Below, piece after piece: positions 1 to 9,571 of a stretch of DNA of 64,000 nt. The stretch is from assembly GCF_000165425.1 (NCBI RefSeq), contig NW_001798967.1:593657-657656 (forward strand), given 5' to 3'. Under the pieces are notes generated by a model that was not told the DNA's origin, did no database searches, and was given only the letters and a program-made list of their open reading frames with translations. The position numbers and the translations under genes are program-made. The DNA is from Paramecium tetraurelia (lineage: Eukaryota > Ciliophora > Oligohymenophorea > Peniculida > Parameciidae). Position 1 is the stretch's first letter. Each line of letters opens with the position of its first letter.

Positions 1-73
1 AATGGAAGTTGTCTAAATTGTTCATAATATTTCTAAAATAGTTTTGAATTTTTAATTAATTAATTTTAAGCTA

Positions 74-871
74 ATGTACAGAAGTGGGAAGTAGCCACCA
101 AAACCGGAATTGCCTTTTTATGCTGATGTCACTTATTGGATTAGCTTTATGTTGTCAATCTATTTCAAAGACGAGAAGATTTTGCACGGGATATTTTCTT
201 GTTTGCCATTGTTTATGATAGTTCATTTGACTTTGAATAGATTGGTAAGGGGAGAGTTGGGATCGACAGTAATGATGCTATCTTTGCTTGCAGAATCAAT
301 CGGTATGAATGATGGATATTTGCAGCCCATTTGTTTCACCAATTTGCACATGATGAGAGATTCATGAATTTATATTTCTTTGAGCATTTGATTTGTGGAA
401 TGTTTTTGGCTATGGGGAATTTCATTTATGTGTTTGAAAAAAGGTAGAAGAAGGAGATTTTCCGTAAAAAGAAGGCTTATCTGAAATCAAAATTACCAAA
501 ACCTCAATCTATAATAGTTTTCCCTATAATTGCTTCAGGATTTTATTTAATGCTATACGAAACTAAAAATGACAATACAAATTGGATATTGTATTATATG
601 AAAGTGTTTTATAGTATACCATTAACAATTTAATTAATTTATGCTATTCAAAGATATTAAGCCACATCAAAAAAGAGTTATTGTAATAATATCATATAAT
701 TAATAAGTTTGTGGCTTGGCTGCCTCAATCATTTATGTGTTGTCTGATTTGTCATACCAACACTTCCCATTATATCACAAATTGTTCCATCGCTTTAGCT
801 TGTACTTGCAGACTCGATAAATATTCTACCACATCAAATGGTTCCAGAAGAACAGATACAAATTTGAATGA
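74..871 (+). CDS. multi-pass membrane protein, uncharacterised
   Basis: About 249 aa after removing two introns, at 303-325 (23 nt) and 683-707 (25 nt); the exons then sum to a whole number of codons and end at TGA. The protein is a series of hydrophobic segments (around residues 15-35, 45-60, 75-95, 105-125, 150-170 and 185-205) joined by short basic loops. In-frame TAG and TAA are read as Gln. The ATG at 74 follows a very AT-rich leader and is the first Met of the frame. I do not recognise a family; the hydrophobic pattern suggests an endomembrane or plasma-membrane protein. It converges on the channel gene downstream, with stops about 29 bp apart. Confidence 0.75.
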
Positions 872-900
872 ATCATAAAGTTAATCAATTGACTATAAAA

Positions 901-3382
901 TCACAAATATTCTTAAATTGATTAGAGATGAGATTAGACTCTCATCCCTTTTAATAGAGAATCTTCGATTTCTGGATCCGTGTAATTTGTGCTTCTTAGA
1001 TGTTAGAGTGAAGTCAAATCCTGATCTGTTATTTGTAACTTCTTTTTAATCTAAATGCAAACTTGATAACATATTTACTTTGTTGTATTCGCTAACTTTA
1101 TCCAAAAAGAGATCTAAATCAGAGAGATTTGGAAACAACTCCTTTCCATTTTCAGTTTTATTTTTTACTATCTCATTCAAAGAATTTATCATCTTCTCCT
1201 TGACCTTCAAGATCAATTGACCCTTATTCAAACAAATCTAATCCTTCTTTGATTTAGCTATCAACTCAAAGAACTGAGCATTCTTCACTATTTTAACTGT
1301 GCTCTTCCTACTCTTCTCCTTCTTAACAGCATAATCTAAAATCTCCATCTTCACATCTTCATAATCATTGAGAATCCTAAGAAAAGCTTCCTTACTGATC
1401 TTCCATACTTCTGCCTATGATTCTGCGATTGCAGACTCTCCTCTTGCTCTAGATACCAAGATATCCACTTCTCCAAAATATGATCCCTCAACATGGATTA
1501 GAGTTCTAATCTTTCCATTTTGATCCTCACATTTTGTAGCCAATCTACCCTAGATAACAAAGTAAACAAAATCAGCAGGTTCTCCTCTGAAGAAAATGGC
1601 ATCTCCTTTATTGAGAAATACTGGAACCATTGATCGAAATAGTCTTCTTAAGAAACCCCTAGGTTTATTTTGAAGGAATCTAATTTTCTCGATAATATCC
1701 TTAAATATAAACTCACACACTAATCCTTAAACTAAAGGTGGCAATTCTTGTATGATGTCTTCTTCATTATAAAATTCTAACATTTAGTTTGAATGAGAAA
1801 AAATAGAGTTTTAAATGGACATCAACAATCTTTCATGTGTTTCTTTGGGCAGTTGATAAGTGTGAGCCAATTCATTAAAAAATATTTCTCTTTCCTTAAT
1901 CATGGTTAATTTTTAAGAGAGTTTAGCAAATGTAAATGTCAATGTACCCATGACATAAGCAAAGAAGGCTACTCCCAGGAATTGAAAGATGATTCCCACC
2001 ACATATTCCATGTTGTTTACTGGCAAAATGTTACCATATCCAACGGTAACCAAAATAGTCAATACAAAATAAACGCTCGCTATATATTATTCTACTGCTG
2101 AGGTTCCATCAGGTATATATACAACAATCCAATTTTTATTTGGATCAGGACTTATGGTTCCAATGAAATACCAGAAGCATCCAGCCAAATGTATAACGAT
2201 AAAGGTTAAAATTATGAATTTCAAGATTAAACTATATTCTTTATTTAGTTTTAAGAAGAAAAACAATTTTTGGATTGTTTGATGTTTTATTAGATTGCCT
2301 ACTCTCAAAACTCCCACTAATTTATATATTCTTGGTAATCTTGCCAGTCTTAGCAGTCCATTAACACTCGAGGCTCCTGGGAGCACAGAGGGATCCAAAA
2401 TCAAGTATAAAGGGAAAGTTGAGACAAGATCAATCCAGAACCAGCCTTTGAAATAATTGATGGCGATTTTTTTGAATTCAACAATCACAATCCCTCTTTC
2501 ATCTTCATAAGCCGTGAAAAATGTAAAAACCATATCAAAGAAAAAGATACAATCTATAGTCAAATCCAGTCCCAGCAATTCTTGAGTGTTTGTTTCAAAA
2601 GCCAAACGCACTGGTAAGATTAAAACTCTAATTGGATAGTCAATAAACGAATTACACATAAACGAGAAGTAGAATCATTATTCCACTCCAAGTAGATTTA
2701 AACCTCCCATATGGATTAATGATGCAATTGGGTAATATTCTTTCGATCGCATTGGCTTCTTGAGTGAGTTTGCTTAGCTTTTCATCTAATTCAATGTTTC
2801 TTGGAGCCTATTCCTTTTCCATAGATTTATCAGGGCTAAATATATCGAATTCAGAGCTACTGTCTAATGATCAAAATACCACAATACCCTCTTGATTTTG
2901 AATTGTTGGTTGTTTTTGACTTGGCTGATTTGGAGATCTGCTCGAAGCTCTATTTGGAGAAGGAGTCTTGGCGAATTCAGCCATAGGTTCAGCCATTGGT
3001 TCTTCTTAGCTTTATTGATTTTCCTTGACTTAATCCATCTGCTCTGAGGTGTTTAGTTGTCTTCTGTCACTCAATCGAGGTAAGCGGAGTTATTTAATAG
3101 ATTTTTTTCTTGAAGTTGATTCGCTTTGATCTGATTCTTCTTCTTCTCTTATACTATTATTTTTAAATCGATCTTATAGAATGGATCCAAAATACTTGAT
3201 TAAACTTCTTCTTTAGCTGCTTCCAATTCTTCTTAATCTGCTATCTCATTGAAATCAACTAACTAAAGATTTTAAAAATTGAGTTTATTCTTTCTCCTCA
3301 TAGGAGTTTCATCTTCATCACTCTCGGAGACTTGCTTTTTTATATCCTTTTTGTTTCTTTAAAATAGAGATGCCGGAATCAT
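901..3382 (-). CDS. cyclic-nucleotide-gated / EAG-like potassium channel
   Basis: About 792 aa, with four introns of 23, 24, 28 and 28 nt (the first at 3173-3195) that give an exact reading frame. A long charged cytoplasmic N-terminus precedes six transmembrane segments. S4 carries spaced Arg (RLARLPRIYKLVGVLRV). The selectivity filter reads TVGYGN (near 2035-2050), which predicts K+ selectivity. S6 runs into a C-linker and a cyclic-nucleotide-binding domain with the phosphate cassette YFGEVDILVSRARGE and a preceding FRGEPADFVYFVIQG strand. The family conducts K+ across the plasma or ciliary membrane under control of voltage and cAMP/cGMP, as in ciliate swimming control. The last intron (28 nt, non-GTA donor) is chosen because it brings TGA into frame at 901; this 3' end is the least certain part. 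Confidence 0.9.
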
Positions 3383-3558
3383 TAAAATATAATATTAAGA
3401 TAATATTTAAACTTATTAAATTTCTAATCTCAATTGAATTGCATAACCCAATTCAATCCTTTTGGAAATGCGTTTAATTCCATTACGATGAATTCATTTT
3501 TGACATTTCGCATTCAAAAATATACATAAAATATTTATAAACTTATAGAAATATTAAA

Positions 3559-4281
3559 ATGATCCATTCGGATGATAGTAGTGGGGATCACTTCTCCCCC
3601 AACTCTTAGTATGAACCTTTCTTATTTTAGACACAACAACAATCCTAATTCAAGTATGAAGGATAATGGAAAGAAATACGCAGTCATTGATCATTAGATC
3701 CGAGTTTAATTGCTTAAACGAATTCTCTCTAAGGAAGCGACAATCAAAGAGGCTGCAAAAGAGTTCGGGGTCAATTTCAGTACAGCAAAGGCCATCTTGT
3801 AAACTTATAGAAAAGAAGGGAGGATTGGAAAAAAGAAAACAAGAGACAGAAACAAAAAAAAGAAGGATGATTCAGATTATCATTTCATTAACACAAGAAA
3901 AGTGCAATCGATGTATGATTTGGAAAGAGAAGCCCCTTAACACAGAAGAACATTTTCGCCTGATTTGAGGGTTTGCTTATTCAACATAACTATTTTAGCC
4001 TGCTGATAGGACTATAAATTAACATCCATTAATAGTGCAATAGCAATTAAATTATTTAAACTCTCAAAGTCAGATTGGTTCCACTCCAAATTTAGATGAA
4101 CCTAATGCTTAGATGGCTTTGGCAATATGTTAACGGGAGTTGGCCCAGTAAAAAATGATCAACATGCAATTATTAATGATGCTTCAAGTATCCATATACA
4201 TTTATTCTCAAGACTTATCAGACACAAGGCCAATTACTGTAAGTAGAACAAGTCAAAGTTGAATCAGATAAACAAAATTGA
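3559..4281 (+). CDS. small protein with helix-turn-helix DNA-binding domain
   Basis: About 215 aa with three introns (3609-3630, a 28-nt intron near 3968-3995, and 4188-4212), all in frame. The N-terminus is Ser/Asn/Gln-rich. Residues about 35-95 form a basic helix-turn-helix with a core like KEAAKEFGVNFSTAKAIL followed by TYRKEGRIGKKKTRDR, resembling the recognition helices of psq/resolvase-type and homeodomain-like HTHs. The C-terminus is Gln-rich and amphipathic, suited to dimerisation. A nuclear DNA-binding role is inferred from the domain alone. No catalytic transposase domain follows, so this is not a transposase gene, although the HTH type is one that transposases share. It is divergent from the channel gene across 176 bp. 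Confidence 0.7.
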
Positions 4282-4401
4282 AACTTAATTTAGTATTTAT
4301 TCGTGAATCATGTATTACTCAAATCCTCAATTTTAACAATCTATTCAAGTGATTTTAATCAAGTCCTAAGTTAATTTAATTTAACAACTATATATTTAAA
4401 A

Positions 4402-5190
4402 ATGGAATTATCTGAAAACTCCCAATCAATTTCTGGCTGGCTCTAGGAATATGACCATAAAGTAGTTCCCCCAATTACCAAACCTGTGAATTGTACTTTT
4501 TGTTTTAATTCTCCATAGAATAAGCAATACATAAGTAGAAGTTCTCCAAAAGAAGTGTGAGTTTATGTCACCACCGATAAGACTAAGAATAATATAAATC
4601 AAGTACTAATTGATATCATATATTTGATCTATTGCTATAAATTAGGAATTCAAGTTAGATGCCTCTACCGAATCACAACATGAATAAAAACAACAAAATA
4701 TCAGAATTAAAGAGAATCATGGAATTTCTTTAAGTTAATGAACAATCAAAGTACAATGCCTATCACCAATACCAATAAAATCCAGAAGTGAAGGAAGAAA
4801 AATAAGAGACTATTCAGCTACCAAAAGCACAATTTAAGATTAAGATAAAGTAAGGATATTATGTAATTGAGTTCTTCTAATAAATAAATATTACAACCAC
4901 TATAGGAGATGAATCAAGTTAATGCTTCCACTGACAGACAATAAAATTGTCAGACAAATAATATGAAACACAGAAAAACTCATCTGAAGACTGATCATCA
5001 TCAAGAGTTTATAAAGTCTTCTTCCATTCACAGGATACTTAATATTAAGGAAGTGAAACCTAGAATGACCAAGTAGTTAAATGAGGCATAAAACAAATAA
5101 AAAGAATTTGAACTACTTTAATTGATGATAGAGAAACACAAAGAAAACGTTTAATAATATTTGCCTAAAAAGAACAGATACTTAAGATGA
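4402..5190 (+). CDS. Gln/Lys-rich hypothetical protein, exon structure unresolved
   Basis: Coding character is clear at the two ends but the joins are not. The 5' exon begins at ATG 4402, and a plausible 26-nt intron lies near 4497-4522. The 3' part (about 4660-5190) has long Gln/Lys-rich open frames ending at TGA 5188, with a coiled-coil-like C-terminus. Joining the frames seems to need introns of about 43 nt (near 4603-4645 and 4864-4906), which is longer than any other in the window, and the first join still leaves a frame conflict. It may be two short genes, a gene with unusually long introns, or a decaying copy. No domain is recognised. Its stop is only 10 bp from the convergent VAP gene. 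Confidence 0.4.
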
Positions 5191-5200
5191 TTACATTATT

Positions 5201-6105
5201 TCATTTTCTATTGAGTAGAGCACCTAAAATTAAGGCAATCGTAGCTGCAATAAAGAGTTCCCATAATGGTATTCCAGTTTTATCTCTCAAGGCTGTTGAT
5301 ATATTTTCTTCTGGCTAATCATTCTATTCCTTTTTCTTCTCTAGATCATAGATAAAGGAGTTTCTGTCTATTTCATTCTGTAATTCATTAATATCAAATT
5401 TATATTGTTCCTATAGTATAAAAAAATACCATTACAATCAATTTGGCTTATTCTTGATATTTTTATTTCAGTGAATCTAATTTAATTTTCATGTTCCTAT
5501 CTTCGTCAGTTTGTATTACGCTACTCTCTTAATTATAAGGATTAGAGAATCCTTAATTGAGAAGTGCATTCGAACCCTATAAAAAACGAGATTAAACAAT
5601 TTAAGCAACGGATTACTGCTTGATACAACTGGGTGGTAATTGTGTTTTTTATGATTACTATGATGAATATAGATCTTTCCGAATGAGGCTAACAGTTAAT
5701 TTTTGTTCTTTGAGTAGAATTGACCACCTTGAGTCATCATTGGCAGCCGCATCATATTTCTATTTTTCAACAACTTAAATTAGAAACTTATCTTTGAGAC
5801 GATGCTAAATTCTTGATTGGTCACAAATCAAGAGAATATCAATGGCATAAGATGAGAAGGTAGTGATGGGTCGCTCTTTGTCATAGGAAATCACATAGAA
5901 ATCTGGAGCTGTAGTTTTGATACGAAACATCACATCTTGGGGTGCTTTGTTGAATATTTCTACTCTGGCATATATCTTCTTTTGATTGGGCAAAACCTCG
6001 AAGACTAAGGTATCTGGTGGTTTGATTTCAACTGCACTATATAATAGTTGATTATAATCACTTTGATTAATCAAATTTGTTTTCTGATTTATACTTTGAA
6101 TCCAT
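5201..6105 (-). CDS. VAP-like MSP-domain, tail-anchored ER protein
   Basis: About 284 aa with two 25-nt introns that keep frame. Residues about 16-115 match the major-sperm-protein fold of VAMP-associated proteins: an IKPPDTLVFEV start, a repeated beta-sandwich pattern, and FRIKTTAPDFYVI. A Gln-rich linker and a short coiled coil lead to a single C-terminal membrane anchor (IPLWELFIAATIALILGALL) with a basic RK end. In the family, VAPs sit on the ER and bind FFAT-motif proteins to build membrane contact sites and move lipids. The ATG at 6103-6105 was chosen because the first intron otherwise leaves no Met. It is divergent from the next gene with only 27 bp between start codons. Confidence 0.88.
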
Positions 6106-6132
6106 AGAATTTGATTACTATATTTTATAATA

Positions 6133-6924
6133 ATGTTAATATTTTTATTACAAATAATCTCAGCGACTTATTTGTCAATCATATCAGAGGATAGCAAACT
6201 GGCATCCATCCAAATAATACAGCCGAAATCAGGAAACACAAAACGATTAGTTTATAGATTGGGAACAGAAGATGAGTAAGAAAATAACAAAATATAATTA
6301 AGTTAATGTATAATCAGTGTAAACGGGGAACCATTATTTACATATAAGATCAACGAACACGAGTTCGAGATCTTGACGGGATTTTCAACTTCAGATGGAG
6401 TCAAGATCATAGATCCAGAGAACAAATTTTATTTCCGAGATCTTCAATAGCCAATGTTATTCGTTTTAGATGATTTCGAGATTCCATTAGATGGTTGGAG
6501 TGATACAAGGGTTTCTTAATGTTAGACAATCCAGAACTATTTCTTGGGAGGACCATGTTACTTTTCAAATAACACAGTCTCTAAAACATTTGTAGGTTTA
6601 CCAACTCATGAGTACATTACAATTTCATTTAATTTCCACTTCATTGATTAATGGCAAGGAGAAATAGGATAGTTAAAGGTGGATAAACTGATTGTATGGT
6701 AGGATACGTATAATTGGTGTGACAAAGTTATGCCTTGGTTATGTTATAAATAAGGAATCAACAGTTGTGGAGGTGAGGCTCCAGATTAAATCGGGTAAGC
6801 AATTAGACTCACTTTATATCACATAAATTCATTTGTGAATTTGGAGTTCTCTACGACCTTGGGGAAGAAAGACGCATGTTAAGCATCATGGGGGATTGAT
6901 AATGTTGCTATTTATGTATATTGA
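6133..6924 (+). CDS. secreted beta-rich protein, uncharacterised
   Basis: 263 aa in one uninterrupted frame. It opens with a hydrophobic stretch typical of a signal peptide (residues 1-19). The mature part is rich in beta-prone, aromatic and Cys residues. It has recurring features such as GGPCYFSN, SFNFHFIDQW, a W..C pair followed by CGGEAP, and a C-terminal ASWGIDNVAIYV strand. This looks like a lectin-like or jelly-roll beta-sandwich seen in ciliate secreted and cell-surface proteins, but I cannot name the family. The paired Cys and signal peptide argue for secretion or surface display. It ends 6 bp before the stop of the convergent uniporter gene. Confidence 0.8.
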
Positions 6925-6930
6925 TATAAA

Positions 6931-7993
6931 TCATTTTTTCTATTATTACACATAATAGTGATAGTTCATTCTATTGTACAGAATCGTTTTTCTTAATTCT
7001 AAGCCTCTTTTTTGTTCTTCCTTCAAAGAAATCAATGTATTCAAATGGTTCCATCTATCTTTCCAATTTCTCTCCTTTATTTACTTCCTATCATATCAAT
7101 ATAATACACCTGAACATAAATGCCCATCTAATTGATTCGATTTCTCTTTGTCTCCTGTATCTCACATAGAAGATCATTCCTAACAACACTGTTACACATT
7201 ATAAAGTGTAAGTGAAAGGTTCACAGACATTCCAACCCCATTCATCAACCATGTATATTCCGTAGTAAAATGCTCCGATTTATAATAAAGATAAGGCAAA
7301 TAAGAGTGTTAGCCATCTATAACCAGTCTGTTCAGCCTATCCAATCATCACATCTAATTGTTCTCTTTACTTGCAAATTTCAGCCTCCAATATATTGATC
7401 AAATGTTGCAACTCATATAACTTATCTTTAGTTGGTTATTTCAATATTGATAATCCTTATTCCATCACTTAGACTATTTCCTTCTCAGTGAGATTCTATT
7501 AGATATTGCATGAATTCAAGAACCATGACAATGTATTTGCATGACTTGGATCCATTCCCATGTTGACCATCTGAATATATCTCTTTTATGGAGAATGTTT
7601 CAATTAATTTGATTAATTTAGCATCTTAGCTTCACTTAATTGATAGGCTGGTGTTACTGTGAATTCTTCATCCTAAATCTGCAGTTTAATTGCCTTGTTT
7701 TTTTTGTCATTCAAAATATAATTGAAAAGGTTGCTATTCAAACTTAAGTCTGTCCCATCCAAATTGAACTCCACTTTTGTTGATTCTTCCAATTGCAATT
7801 GCTCCTACAAAGTCAAAAATGAATATTGCTAATGAGCAAAAAACATCTTTGACCCCATTATAAATGGAAATGTCAACACCAATAAATCATCCTTGAATGT
7901 TATTTAGACATCTATATATATAGTTGTCATTCAGATACTTCTCTTAGAAACGATATGCCAATATTGTTATCTATGGTTCAATCCTTTAAACAT
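6931..7993 (-). CDS. MCU: mitochondrial calcium uniporter pore subunit (MCU-like)
   Basis: 337 aa with two introns (27 and 22 nt). The N-terminal beta-rich domain (residues about 25-130), an amphipathic helical region and coiled coil (about 150-215), and two transmembrane helices match the MCU family. The family pore helix motif W-D-x-x-E-P appears here as WNVCEPFTY at the start of TM2: Glu and Pro are kept but the Asp is Asn. A basic mitochondrial-type N-terminus (MFKGLNHRQQYWHIVSKR) precedes the domain. In the family this subunit forms the inner-membrane Ca2+ channel. The second intron near the C-terminus removes an in-frame TGA. The kinase gene upstream on the same strand ends 39 bp before this start. 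Confidence 0.85.
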
Positions 7994-8032
7994 TTTAGTA
8001 AACCTTATCATTTTATCTTATTTTTATATAAA

Positions 8033-9382
8033 TCATCTATTCATTAACTATTTAACTACTATATCCATCGATGGCCTCTTTGTCTCATCCTTGCTTCTCA
8101 AATCATTCACCAATTGCAGAATATTCTTTGGAACATTTCTAGCTGGCAGTTATTCATTCTTCATTGCCTTCTGAACAATCTCTTGCATCTCCAAACAATC
8201 CCAAGGAATCTCTCTTGCAAAGATCTCCCACAACAAAGTACCGTAAGCAAATAGATCAACACTCTTATCGTAAGCCTATAAAGCATATTTATTAACTAAA
8301 CCCTTTTAGCAAAAAGTTCAGGTGCCATGTATGTAGGAGTACCACTAAATTACTAATATCCTTAATTCAACTCAGACTACCATATCTATATAAAATTATT
8401 ACACTTCTCTTGGTCAAACCAAAATCACATAATTTTACTGTCTGACCCTGCAGAAGTACATTATGAGATTTTATATCTCTATGCACTACTCCTGCTTAAT
8501 GCATGTATTGAAGCACTCTTGCTACTTGAATTGCAATAGAATATTTGAATTGCTCATTTATTTGATGACTATCTATTTCAAATCTATATACTTAGTTTTA
8601 TGCAATAGATGATATAAACTTCCACCTTAAACATACTCTATGGCAATAACTAAATTTGGTGGTTTTGTACAACAGGCCATTAACAATACAATATTGGGAT
8701 GTCTTAGTAATGATAACATTTCTATTTCATTATTGATTTCATCCAATAATTATTATGTAATGTTAGGGTTAAATATTTTCTTAATTGCAATCTAAAATTC
8801 ACATTAAGGACTTACTTCTGTACCTCTCAAATACCCTCTATGCACAATCGAAAAGCCTCCCTATGAAATGATTTCGTGAACTTCAAATTCATTTGAATCT
8901 ATCTCTAGTACATGATTAGTATGTTGTAATTCGGATATTTATCTCACAGCTCGATTTTGCGTTTTCGGTCTTTCAATTATTGGCTATTTCTCTTGCTTTG
9001 GCTATTGATTTGATCCTGGACTTATTTGAAACACCTTCTGTAGAATTTAATTTAATTAAGGCTGATGGAAATGACCTTACAATGCTTAGAATTTCGGTAA
9101 TAAAGGATTATTGCTTAGATTCACACTTTATAAACTAGACATGCTCAATAATTCTTCTGGCACTTCCTCAATACAATTGTTGCTTAAATCAATCTCTTCC
9201 AAATTCGTTAATCCTGCTATTTTCGATTCAATTGATGTGATCTTATTAAAACTTAGATCCAAATGAGTTAACTTCAGTTAATAGATTTCAGGTGGTATAC
9301 TGATCAAGGACTTTCCTGAAAGATTCAGACGAGGCTCCCCTGAACGCTTTATTCTTCTTATGATCAATTAAATATCCTCCAT
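8033..9382 (-). CDS. leucine-rich-repeat TKL-type protein kinase
   Basis: 410 aa with five introns (24, 23, 19, 25 and 26 nt) summing to an exact frame. Residues about 15-110 are four to five leucine-rich repeats (LDLSFNKI, IDLSNNCI, VNLSNNPL). After a Gln-rich linker comes a kinase domain with Gly loop QGGFSIVHRG, catalytic Lys in IAIKKI, HRDIKSHNVLL, DFG and GTPTYMAPE. The HRDIKSxN form and the LRR partner place it in the TKL group (plant and amoebozoan Raf/MLK-like). All catalytic residues are present, so it should be an active Ser/Thr kinase. The substrate is unknown. No transmembrane segment is seen, so it is cytosolic. Confidence 0.9.
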
Positions 9383-9571
9383 AATTTTATAATAATATTC
9401 AAAATATTTTGATAACTGAGATAGTCATGAACATAATTCATAGTTCAAATCAAATGAAATCGATAATTATATTATTTATTTAGAACAATTTGTGTGACAA
9501 CAGTGATTTTAGAACTCAATATTAAAATTTATAAAAAGTAATTGTACATTTTATTTAGATAAATAAATAAA

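Noticed and set aside
1-73. Possible 3' end of an upstream gene
   Set aside because: AT-rich sequence with no clear frame; looks like a leader of the first gene.
7580-7640. Suspected frameshift in the uniporter gene
   Set aside because: It came from a misread base; on rereading the frame is continuous and the exons sum to 338 codons.
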